Assembly (NCBI GenBank): GCA_002803225.1
Contig: NXFV01000206.1
Coordinates: forward strand, 1 to 53,733
DNA length: 53,733 nt
Direction of reading: 5' to 3'
Source of the DNA: Gamarada debralockiae
Lineage: Eukaryota; Ascomycota; Leotiomycetes; Helotiales; Hyphodiscaceae
Shown here: positions 1-9,340 of the stretch, in pieces
How positions within the stretch are numbered: position 1 is the stretch's first letter
How the letters are laid out: each line of letters opens with the position of its first letter
Translations under genes and position numbers: made by a program
The notes under the pieces: generated by a model
What the model saw: the letters and a program-made list of their open reading frames with translations, nothing else
Databases searched by the model: none
What the model was told of the DNA's origin: nothing

Positions 1-2
1 CA

Positions 3-344
3 ATCGATGATAAACCATGGCTTCTTCAAGAGGATAGTAATCCATCTCATGGTATGCGAAAGGCTAGCCTTGCACAAGAGTATAAAGACACTAATAACAT
101 TCAAAACCTTGTTCATCCTGCACAGAGCCCTGATCTCAATCCTATTGAAGGTATTTAGGCTATCATAAAGCAACGTCTACGTCGTAGAATCTTCGATTTA
201 GAGGAGGAGATAAAGGAGGCTTTGCAAGAGGAATGGGACCGAATTACAATGGAGGAGATACGGCACCGTATTGCTGATATGCCTCGAAGATGCGCCGAGC
301 TTGTACGATCAAATGGAGGTCCTATTCGAGGTAATAAGTGGTAG
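3..344 (+). pseudogene. Tc1/mariner-type (DDE_3) transposase, C-terminal fossil
   Basis: One frame reads as the C-terminal third of a Tc1/mariner-like DDE transposase and is cut by the window edge, so the N-terminal half is not visible. The family hallmark AQSPDLNPIEG is seen, followed at once by a TAG where the family has tryptophan (PIEGIW). After this stop the frame stays open to a terminal TAG at 342-344 and keeps the typical basic and acidic helix, with a tail like RCAELVRSNGG. The single TGG-to-TAG change fits RIP. Seen: the motif, the stop and the open frame. Inferred: an inactive old copy. The 5' terminal repeat lies outside the window and no 3' repeat could be paired. Confidence 0.85.
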
Positions 345-970
345 CATCGATTTGTTATGTAATTATATATTGATAATTTTCAACTTCATAATTTTGGTGG
401 TGATGGCCCGTGCGCACGGAGTAGTGTCAACCACTGTTGGTGGGAAGCCTTCAGACCTAGTTATTTTTGCCCTACTTTTTGGCCAGCTCATTGGCAAATC
501 TGGGATTTTGGCCTGAAAAGTCGGGCAGACATCTCTCGCTTTGCCGGAATCCTTGTAATATCGGAATGAAACCCTATGATTTGTTGTTCTGTACTGACCA
601 AGGTGGTCCGTGCTATCTATCCGCCTTATCTACGCGCCAACCTTCCCTCTTTATTCACGCTTGGACTGAAGCTGACGTTAAAACCTTCCAGACAAGTGAT
701 GTGTTCAGAGGGACAGCTCTGATTATTGCTAATGAAGGTCATCCAAAGCTACCTCTGCCCGGGTTTTGCAGGGAAGTTCCCTATGTGAAATTGAGGATGT
801 GTCATTGTCTCTTCAGATCTGAGAAAGGCATACCGGTACTGCAAGTATGAGCTCACTTGCAAGTTGTAAGACCCATGTCTTAAAAGGATCGTTCCCTTCC
901 ATAAGTTCTACCAAGAGAAATTTCCTTCCAACCATTTTGCGTCTTTTCTATTAGCCTTCGATCCCCTAAA
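345..970. other. Stretch without a supported gene, upstream of QCR8
   Basis: About 625 bp lie between the transposase fossil and QCR8. The first part probably holds the 3' non-coding end of the transposon. The rest would include the QCR8 promoter and 5' UTR. A 127-codon open frame (467-850) has no domain or recognisable family feature and is not called. Confidence 0.5.
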
Positions 971-1461
971 ATGGATTACAATCCAAACCCTAATGTCAAA
1001 CCTGGGACGTAAGTTACACGCTGCCTATTCCCATGATCTCGTAACCTCTGTCTGCTAACCATTTGAAAACAGAAGCCCTGTCTTGTGTTGGGGCCATGAA
1101 AGTAAGATCCCATTCTTGACCAGTCCACCATGCAACTGACCAACATCGTCACTTAGAAATACCGAAGCAAAAAGGAGTCGTTACCTACTCCATCAGCTCT
1201 AATCGACAGCGCCCTCTCGCAGGAGCCCTTCGCAATGCCGTTTTCAACACTTCCAGGCGTATATGGGGCCAGATATTCTACGTTACCCCACCATTCATCT
1301 TGGCTTACTTGCTCTTCGATTGGATGGAAAAGAAGTATGCTGTCCCTCCTAGCTCCTAGGCAACTTTAAGTTTGCCCACCGGATCAACAAAGAGCTGACA
1401 TTGAGTAAGGAATAAATACTTGAACTCGAAACAAGGCAGAAAAGAGGCAGGGTCGGGATAG
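971..1461 (+). CDS. QCR8: Cytochrome b-c1 complex subunit 8 (QCR8)
   Basis: This is a small subunit of ubiquinol-cytochrome c reductase (complex III) in the mitochondrial inner membrane. Four exons are read: 971-1008, 1073-1101, 1157-1334 and 1410-1461, giving 98 aa, about the usual size. The core KQKGVVTYSISSNRQRPLAG, then NAVFN, then one hydrophobic helix (YVTPPFILAYLLF) is the family signature. The last intron ends in an AAG acceptor; its removal restores the conserved tail KKNKYLNSKQGR, which supports the splice. Reading through instead gives a truncated protein ending at 1359. Exon 2 is only 29 nt. The N-terminus (MDYNPNPNVKPG) differs from the glycine-rich start common in this family, so the first exon is the least certain part. 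Confidence 0.92.
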
Positions 1462-2879
1462 TACAACCGAATCTAGGAGAGGAGAATTGGGGCTGGAATG
1501 AAAAGGCTGTAGAAGAAAGCAGACAATGTCAACTCCATAAGCATGATTTCGCTCAAATGTACACAAACACTTCTTCGCAAAAGGCCCCATCTCCATGTTC
1601 TGATGGATTCTAAGTGATGGGATGGAAGTATAGAACTCATCCCCTTTCGTATTCACGTCCATAGTATCCCATGATCGTCAAATGCCACCACCATCGCCGT
1701 AACAATCATATAATCAGCTCCGGCGATACGTTCAACACGTAGTGCCAACTTTCAGCCTCCCTTCCTCTCAGAAAGGATTAAGAGAAACTCACATTATACT
1801 CCATATTGAAACTCTTCAAAACTTCCCTCCGGGCGCTCAAATGTGCACAATCTTCGCGCGGGTCCAAGTAATGCCAACGTTGTGCCTCAGCAAGTCAGTG
1901 TCGGCTTTCCACCCCACAGCGGAGTTATCCTCAGTGTTGTCGAACAGAGTCGTCTGTTTTACCGTTCCTGTCATCTCATCGGCCTTCGTCCAGGCCATAT
2001 GCAGAAAATGTTTCGTGAGGGAATCGACATACGCAAGACGCTGTCAGGCTTAATGATAAAAAATGTCTCTTCCTTCTCCCCAACAGCGATTCTAACACCC
2101 GCAATTCCTGTCTTTTAAGCTGGAAGAGATGATTGCTCGCCAGATCGGAGAAATCTTGGTTCTGGTCGCAAAATCCTCCTTGCCAGAGACCTCGTTTCCG
2201 ATTCAACGTATTGGCCTGCGCATGACACCTCTGGGCTGGATTGCCCGCACCATCAACAATATCCCCCTCCCAGTCCGAAATTACTATCAGCCGTCGAGAC
2301 ATGTGAAGCTCAAGTCCTGGACTCGCTGCATAGAAGCTTTTGGCAGGTCGTATGCCTTGAGCTTGTGGAAGTAGGAGAAGGGCCGTAATGGGATCTTTGA
2401 GTCATTTGCTTTGAAATTGTGGTGATTGAACAGGTTGTGCTTCTTCCTGCGGAGGATTATGGAGTTCTTTTTCGGAGGAGGACTAAGCGGAAATTTTTCG
2501 CCTCCGCGATCCGTGTCAAAAATGCCAAACTGCCTTCCAAATTTTCCAGATCTTCCAAGCCATTTGTGTGGAAGAAGCCTATCGACTGAATATCGTTATA
2601 GTCCGGCTATGGCGTTTCAGTATCAGTCCAGCGTATGAGGACCATGTCGTTCTCTGAACAAGAGGGAAGTAAAGACCATCAGTAAGGCCATGCTTTACAA
2701 CGTCAGATTGAAAGAAAACTCTATCTGGGTAGATACCCAATCACGAATTTGACCATTTTGAAAGCCACCAGCTTGAAAGATCGACGGATTCACTGACCAG
2801 GCAAGACCATACCATTGAATGCTCGGCCTCTGGTATGAATTCCAAGCAAAGCCCCTCCGGTAGTTCGAACAATGCAGCT
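1462..2879. other. Decayed, unidentified sequence left of a transposon
   Basis: No intact gene is seen. Several short coding-like pieces lie in different frames: on the plus strand at about 2129-2374 (containing the stretch RMTPLGWIARTINNIPLP) and about 2400-2590 (containing VVIEQVVLLPAEDYG and then a very basic run), and on the minus strand at about 1670-1750. They look like remains of one or more genes broken by indels and perhaps by insertion of the neighbouring transposon. I do not recognise the family. Confidence 0.35.
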
Positions 2880-4242
2880 TTGGCTAGACAACCGCGGACG
2901 AGTAACGCGCCATCGCTCAGTTAGCCAAAGACATTGTCGGACACTGGATCAAGACGCACATCAGCCGCATCCTCCATTGACAGGTGAAAGTTGGGCTCGA
3001 AATAAAGAGAAGGCCCAAGGCCAATAGTATCTTACTCTATTAGAGGAGAAAGCTCTTGAAAAGTATTTGAAACTAATAGCTGATCTCGGGAATCTTGTGC
3101 GAATCAAGTGTCTACCTTCCCTTGCTTTTAGTATCGCCCGCCAGTGTTCTACAACAAATAAAGCGACCAAGTCTCTAGGCAAGAACTAGGCTCAGGGCTT
3201 TTAAAAAGCATTATCTAGTACTCAAATCATGACAAGTGAGGGCGATGGCCTAGGAACGCCACAAGAACAATATCTATAATAAGATAACACATTAGTTTGA
3301 GGTAGTCGGAAAGGTATTACAAGATCCTGCTATCCTCCTAGAAAACGTCTATAACATAGATGAGATAGGATTTATGTCGTATATACTTGGCTCTATCAAG
3401 GTCCTTTTAAGTAAGGACGATCCACGAGACTATAGAGGCGCGGGCATCAAGCGAATAATAGTTACTGCTATCGAGTACATCAGTACAAACAATAGGTCTT
3501 TGTTACTAATGATTATTTGGCCAGCCACTACCTATTAAAGCAACTAAACTATATTCCCTACCCTAGGATAGTACTATGTATGCTCCAAATCTGGGTAAAC
3601 TAACTCCATAGCTTGGAGTAGCTCAAGCGCGTGTTTGATCCCCAAACTAGAGGATAGGCTAACTAGAAGCCATAGGTGCTGATTTGTGACGGCTTTGGGA
3701 CACACGAGACCCTCGAAGCCTTAGAGTTTTGTTTCGAAAACAATATCATCTTGTATCGCCTCCTCTCTTATATCTCCCATAAGCTGCAGCCCTGTGATAT
3801 CAGAGTATTTGTACCCTTGAAGGAAGCCTACTGCGACGAGGCTGATAGGCTGTTTCAAGGAGGTGCAAATACAGTCGACAAGTAACATTTCACCTCTTTG
3901 TATAGCCCTGTAAGGGAAAAGGCGTTCACGAAGAGAAATATCACGGCCGGATAGGCGGCCTGTGGTTTGTTTCCGTTTAACCCAGACAGAGTCCTTAAGA
4001 TGATACCGAAGCCCCCTGCTCAATCAACTGTTCTGAGGGCTGATGTGACAAAGGTAGATTCTTGTCATAAAGACGAAGTACCACAAACGCCTATGACGCT
4101 AGTGTCAGCAGAGGTTCTTGCGTCACTGCATAATCTGATCAAACAGGATGCTTATACGCTTAATGGGACGAGTATACAGTGCCTAGAGAGACATGTACAG
4201 AAGCTTGCCAATTCCGAAACATACGCAGTAGACATCCATTGA
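2880..4242 (+). pseudogene. Pogo/Fot-type transposase fossil (HTH-CENPB plus DDE)
   Basis: A long decayed frame carries hallmarks of a fungal pogo/Fot transposase. About 3060-3180 resembles the HTH/CENP-B part (KCLPSLAFSIARQ.STTNK). About 3320-3480 has YNIDEIGFM with the first catalytic Asp, and DDPRDYRGAGIKR. About 3676-3885 has LICDGFGTHETLEALEF with the second Asp, then SHKLQPCDIRVFVPLKEAY. The end near 3970 has LFPFNPDRVLK. Many stops interrupt it. Several replace tryptophans (for example TAG before AACGLFPFNPD), as RIP would cause. There are also small indels. It cannot encode an active enzyme. Terminal inverted repeats were not resolved, so the limits are approximate and the first 150 bp are uncertain. 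Confidence 0.85.
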
Positions 4243-4259
4243 AGCCACTACTCAAACTC

Positions 4260-4640
4260 TTTTTGCTGGCTGAGGCGGGGGAATTTCTGATGTTCAGGCG
4301 TTGGTAGAAAGCAGAACGGTGGGTGTAGAAGGTCCAGAAGCAACCGCTTTGTGTAAGATCTGGAACAACGGGAACTTCTGGTTGGTATGTTCATTTCAAA
4401 TTGGCCGTGCAGCGACTAGAGCATTATACTCCAGCAAAAAGGCACCAGCTGCGTAGATCAACCGCATTGCTCTTGTTCCTCGTATTGTTCGCCGGGGGGA
4501 TGCCATATGTACGATTCTGGGATGTCCAGTGCCGGTTGTCCTTCGCAGAATAGGAAAACGCTATCATGTTTGGGAGAGGCGTATGTCGACACTAACGCAC
4601 AATTCAGAGTAGCCGTTGGATTAAGGGATTTTATACAGTC
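4260..4640 (+). pseudogene. HET-family protein, C-terminal fragment (decayed)
   Basis: Part of this stretch reads RRGDAICTILGCPVPVVLRR followed by a region resembling GEAYV in a shifted frame. This matches the well-conserved C-terminal block of fungal HET (heterokaryon incompatibility) proteins, where a GD.(I/V)C...GC..P.VLR segment precedes a GE.YVHG-like segment. A TAG lies upstream in the same frame and a frame change lies between the two blocks, so it is a relic. No HET N-terminal domain is seen here; the pogo-type fossil to the left may have replaced it. The family is inferred from this one block only. Confidence 0.5.
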
Positions 4641-4642
4641 GC

Positions 4643-4992
4643 TTGCAAAACCGGCTTCCCCTGTTTTGTGGAGTTGCTAGAATTTTTACTTCGATGTTGA
4701 CTACGCTCCCCGGATCAAAGTAGCCAAATATAGTAAAGCTTAAGGTATCCGGTCATGTTACTTGAACCTTTGCTACTTGTCCCCTTCAAGCGTCAGGCGC
4801 ATATTGTATTGTATTTGTCAGCAAGTTTCTTGCATTGCCACATATCTCGCCCACCCTCTATAAACACCAGCTTCCCCAAGTCCCTTTTTATCAAAGATAT
4901 TAAAATATATAATATAAAGTTTTAAAGAGATAGAAGGCAAACAAGTAAAGTATTGAATAAATGAGCTTAAGTAATAGAATTAAGTAACTTGA
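4643..4992. other. AT-rich spacer with probable 3' UTR of the NACHT gene
   Basis: About 350 bp, becoming AT-rich towards the right (TATATAATATAAAG-like). No gene is seen. It probably contains the 3' UTR and polyadenylation region of the leftward NACHT-ankyrin gene. Confidence 0.5.
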
Positions 4993-7750
4993 CTATTCCC
5001 TTTTGCTTGTTTTAAAGTAATTCACCACGGCGGCGTCGACCTTACTGGTCTCGAGTAGCGGCTTGAAGATCCTCTCGTGCCCTCCCTCAGCAGCTATCGA
5101 TAGCGGCGTCTGACCCCCCACACTCTTCGAGTCGGCGTCGACCTTACCGGTCTCGAGTAGCAGCTTGACGATCCTCTCGTGCCCTCTCTTGGCAGTTATC
5201 GATAGCGGCGTCCCACCCCACATATCCTTCGAGTCGGCGTCGACCTTACCGGTCTCGAGTAGCAGCTTGACAATCCTCTCGTGCCCTCTCTTGGCAGCTA
5301 TCGATAGCGGCGTCCCACCCCACCTATCCTTCGAGTCGGCGTCGGCCTTACCGGTCTCGAGTAGCAGCTTGACGACCCCCTCGTGGCCGTTTGAAGCGGC
5401 TCGCGCTAGCGGCGTCCAACCCCACCTATCCTTCGAGTCGGCATCGACCTTACCGGTCTCGAGCAGCAGCTTGACGATCCTCTCGTGCCCTCCCTCAGCA
5501 GCTATCGATAGCGGCGTCTGACCCCCCACACTCTTCGAGTCGGCGTCGACCTTACCGGTCTCGAGCAACAGCTTCACGACCCCCTCGTGCCCGTTTGAAG
5601 CAGCTAGCCATAGCGGCGTCTGCACGTACCCGTCCTTCGAGTCAGCTTGGAATCCTCCCTTAAGAAGGGCATTTGCTACTTCCTCAACCCCGAAGTATGC
5701 TGCCAAGTGCAGTCCTGTCATTTGCCTCGGAAAATATTGGCTGTAATCTGAGTTTGATGAGTAGCGTTTCATAGCCAGCAACTCTTGGTAGCTTTTGATA
5801 GCCAGCAACCCTTGGCTTGACGCCTCGACCTTAGCTTTGCTGTTAAGAAAATCTAACACCGCTCCGTTTAAAGTCAACGCCTTGCGAGCGTGATGGCCCC
5901 AGTTGTGAGTAGCGTAGTCGTAAAGCTTATATAACCGCAGTCGCTCCGCAAATTCGCCGTCTGTCGGACAAAAGCCTATCTCAAACTCGCGAAATGAGAG
6001 GTAAGTAGCGCAGATCGTTGTAATCTCGGTCTCTGCATCCGGGAACCAATCACTTTGAGTTCGTTCAAAGTATTCTTGCGTTGTATAGTGGACTAAGCGT
6101 ATAATACCACTCTCTTCATCGACTGTTACTAACCCAGCGCATACCGAGACCATATCCTCTATCTCGCACAGATTCTCTTCGTCAAATTGAGATTGTCCAA
6201 TCTCAACAGCAAGGGCATGCTCAAGTTCAGACGTGGTTAATGGTCTCTTTGCACAGGTAATCCATGAAAGAACCTGCTTTGCAAGCTTTTCCTCGTCTGG
6301 AAGCTGTCCTTCAATTCGTTCCATGGCGTCCTTATAAGCGTAATCATATGCTTCAGAACCAGTCGGGAGCTTATTTAAGGCAGTACGAATAGCCTTAGGA
6401 AAATTTTTCCCCTTCAATGAATCAAGATGAAGTTGTGCAAGCAAGAACCTATAAGAAGTGAATATTATTCATTAGATACATAAGGAACTACTTACATCCC
6501 ATCGACTGCCTTTAAAATTTGGGCCTTGACTACTTCTTGTAATTCCAGACTGCGAGTCACACACCTAGGCAGCTGCGATATATGACCGTTCAGATATCTC
6601 TGCATGTCTTGATCACTCGCTCGAATCTCTAGCTTAATGCTTTCTTTGAACTTTTCAACGACTTCCGGGATGAACCTCGAAGTCGCAAAAAGCTTTACAC
6701 TATCTTTAGCCCGGAGGTTGAAGAACTCTGTCAGAAATTTTGCCCGGCAGCCATCTGTTATTCGGCATTCGTCAAGGGCATCGACAATTATGAAAGCTCT
6801 TGAATATAAAGCAGTAACGGACTGAAGAGCTCTCGAGATTTCATCGAATGATGGTCGCGTCCGCTTGCGCTTGTGACTTTCATAAAGAGACTTCACGCTG
6901 TCTGGTAGAGAAGACCGGCCTTGGGTTAGCTGCTTTAGGAGACTTGCGAGTAAGTCTTCAGCCTTCTGCTCGTTTTGCTGTCGGAAGTTGCAATAAAGGT
7001 ACGCAACCCCTATACTCTTATCATTCTGGAAGCGAGTAGTGAGATGTTCAACCACGACCGAAGTGAGGATTGTCTTTCCAGCTCCAGGAATGCCTGGACA
7101 GAACAACGTCTGTTTATCAGTTTCTAGCCACGCCTGGAACTCTGCCGAATCTATCAGCCATTGACCGGTTTCTGCCTGTCGTCGCCCGATGAAATCGCTC
7201 TGCTGAGGCGTATAGTCGGTTGGTGTAAGCCAATCTAGGATGGCTTGGAGTCCTTGATCTCCTTGGTACCGCACTAACGCAACCACATTGTCTCGAGTAA
7301 GTCGTCCATTGAACGCATTTAAGTAGCCAATATTCATACTAATACGTCTTCGAAGCTCGTCGATTTCTTCCGACTTCCAATTAAGTCTCTTCCACACTCT
7401 TTTCATTCTCTTGCCGACAGTTTCAGAACTAAGTTCGCTATTTTTGTCTAGCAATCGTTGTAACTCGTTGAGAACATTTCGGCAACCCTCGTCGATGTCT
7501 TCCAAATCCCTCTTCTGGTCGCTATTAAGCTCTTGGTTTGGAAAGGCAATGTCGGTATCTTGAAGGACGATCGAGAGGCTTCTGACTCTATCAAATCATC
7601 ATATTTAGTAGAGATGAGAGTCTTTCCTAGAAGGACGCACTCATCTGAGATAGCCTTGAATTGACTTGGCGCATTTACGAATTCCTTCCGGATCTTGTTA
7701 GCGAGCTTGATCGCCGCGATAAAGTCGCCAACGCTGAAACCAAAACTCAT
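4993..7750 (-). CDS. NLR-type protein: HeLo-like N-terminus, NACHT, ankyrin repeats
   Basis: Three exons are read, in gene order 7750-7641, 7587-6496 and 6448-4993, giving 885 aa. Removing the first intron (53 nt, GTGCGT..TAG) joins AISDE to [10 protein letters not shown], and removing the second (47 nt) joins KAVDGM to [13 protein letters not shown], so no frameshift is needed. Residues 1-120 resemble the HeLo-like N-terminal domain of fungal STAND proteins ([20 protein letters not shown]). Walker A is [10 protein letters not shown] near residue 200 and Walker B is [11 protein letters not shown] near 304, so the NACHT ATPase looks intact. A winged-helix region with [11 protein letters not shown] follows. 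The last 240 residues are ankyrin repeats, six of them nearly identical. In fungi such proteins sense non-self and trigger programmed cell death; that role is family knowledge. The ligand is unknown. Confidence 0.9.
5010..5625 (-). repeat. Six near-identical 102-bp ankyrin-coding units
   Basis: The phrase ATCGATAGCGGCGTC, or a close variant, recurs every 102 bp (near 5096, 5198, 5300, 5402, 5504 and 5606). Each unit encodes a 34-residue ankyrin repeat of the type [20 protein letters not shown]. Units differ at a few codons only ([11 protein letters not shown] versus [21 protein letters not shown] and SVGGQ linkers). Two alternating subtypes are visible. Confidence 0.95.
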
Positions 7751-8135
7751 CGTGATATCAAGCACAGCTCTGTCAATACCACACAAGAAATTAGGTTGAG
7801 GGAAAGCGGAGAATAAAAGAAGATTGCCTTGGTGGCCTCGCAGATATGTCGTCTGCTCTTAGCCTGACGAGGCTGAACGCTAGTTAATGTATGACAGCTC
7901 ATACATTGCTTAGTAATGCTATGGAGTGGTCTTTTCACAATCTAAGAGACCGGGCTAAGAAGTCATAAAAGTTGACTGCCTGAACTTGCTGATTTTGCCA
8001 CATATCCTGAACTCAGAGCTCGCAATGGGGGTTTGGGGCCACACTGATAGGCCCTCTTCCCAGACGTGTTCAGTGACGGTTTATATTCTATTTACAGTCT
8101 GCAGTTCTATACATCCAGATTCTCGATGTCAAGTA
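7751..8135. other. Spacer between the NACHT gene and NUO-29.9
   Basis: About 385 bp. It holds the promoter of the leftward NACHT gene and the 3' UTR of NUO-29.9, both transcribed leftwards. No gene or clear motif is seen. Confidence 0.6.
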
Positions 8136-9008
8136 TTACTTTTGTGGTGGGGTCTGTGTAGTTCCAGTCCCAGTATCGCGCATGAAGTATGTCCATTGTC
8201 CCTCAACTGGCTTCTCTTCGAGGTCCTCCCATCTGTGAATTAAAGTTAGCCAAGGTCATCGGAGAAGACGGGTGGATTGAGACATACACTTTTGACTTCA
8301 GCATCACATCTGCGAGCTTCAACTCTCCCTCAGCGACCTGAATAACCTCCTCAATCAATCCAGCACCGATCTTGTTCTCCACATCCGCGATTCTTAGCTG
8401 CGTTAGCACAATTCGCTCCTCTCAACGTTAAGGAATACATACTGATCAGCAGTCAACTGTGGCTCCGGATCCAACTCAACAGTCTTCTCATCACTCCCCG
8501 GCCTCTTCATATTCATAACATTCTGCTCCTTCGCCTCCTCTTCCTCCGTGATCCCTCCCGGGCTGAATCCAACAGTATCCTCCTCGGAATCCCACTCCTC
8601 AATCGTATCATCAACCTCCTGCTCCATCTTGCTGACAATAAACTGTCTTCCACTCTTCGTAACTTTCACATGTTTGTCCTCGTCATGCGGGACCTCGCCT
8701 TCGGGCGTATTGAATACCTCAGGATGTTCTGCAATCACCTTTTTGGCTTTCGCGCTCCATTCTGCATGACCTTCGGGTACGGCTGCGGAGATGATGGAGA
8801 GGCGGTGTTTGGTGAGCGCTTCGGTCGATTGGCGGTACAGTGAGGATTCGGGGAATTGGGAGAGCTTGTCGAGGGTCGATGAATAGATGTAAATTAGGGA
8901 ACTGCGAGGAGAAGCGTGTGTAAAGAGTCCTGTGAGGCCGGTTGGCGTGCCGGCTTCGAGATATCTCGAGGGCTTGACGGCCGCGAGCTGTCGTAAGGTC
9001 CGGCGCAT
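8136..9008 (-). CDS. nuo29.9: NADH:ubiquinone oxidoreductase 29.9 kDa subunit (NDUFA5 type)
   Basis: This is an accessory subunit of mitochondrial complex I. Exons in gene order are 9008-8443, 8392-8288 and 8232-8136, giving 255 aa. The N-terminal half is the NDUFA5 domain (KPSRYLEAGTPTGLTGL, SSTLDKLSQFPESSLYRQS). The fungal C-terminal extension has IADVENKIGAGLIEEVIQVA and ends GQWTYFMRDTGTGTT. The ATG at 9006-9008 is chosen because fungal homologues begin M.R.LR.LA.VKP there. The frame is open 72 codons further upstream, but that extension looks unlike a presequence. Intron 1 uses an AAG acceptor just after CTAACGCAG; using that nearer CAG would put a stop in frame. It lies between NLR and cytoskeleton genes and no operon-like relation is implied. 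Confidence 0.93.
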
Positions 9009-9340
9009 GTTTGTGGATGCCAATGGCTCGAGTTGGGCTGTGTCGTGGTGTCGCGATAGATTTGTGGAGGTTACGCTGGGAGTTTGAGCTCCAGTCTCGG
9101 CACTTTGGCTAGCGCGGATTTTCGACAGGCAATTATCGTTGATAGGTTGCCAATTGAGAGGCAAATTTTCAACCTTGAGATTATTCTTTGAAACCAACTC
9201 TAAACTATTTGGAGGTAAGCCCAAAACTTACCATGATCATGACATTCTTCAACTCTTAATCGGGGCTCAGGTCCATCAAAATAGGGACGTATCACGTGAT
9301 CACAACAAGAGTCTCGTCGCTGTCATATCGATCCATTTCT
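9009..9340. other. Short intergenic region
   Basis: About 330 bp between the start of NUO-29.9 and the end of the upstream leftward gene. It would hold the NUO-29.9 promoter and 5' UTR. No further gene is seen. Confidence 0.6.

Noticed and set aside
971..1359. QCR8 as a truncated gene
   Set aside because: A further intron with an AAG acceptor restores the conserved C-terminus, ending at 1461.
1976..2302. 108-codon minus-strand frame as a gene
   Set aside because: No domain, no splice context, and equally long frames exist on the other strand in the same decayed region.
5165..5521. 118-codon open frame antisense to the ankyrin repeats
   Set aside because: It is a shadow of the repeat array and repeats with the same 102-bp period.
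7448..7786. Frameshift in the NACHT-ankyrin gene
   Set aside because: The two frames are joined cleanly by a 53-nt GT-AG intron, so the gene is intact.
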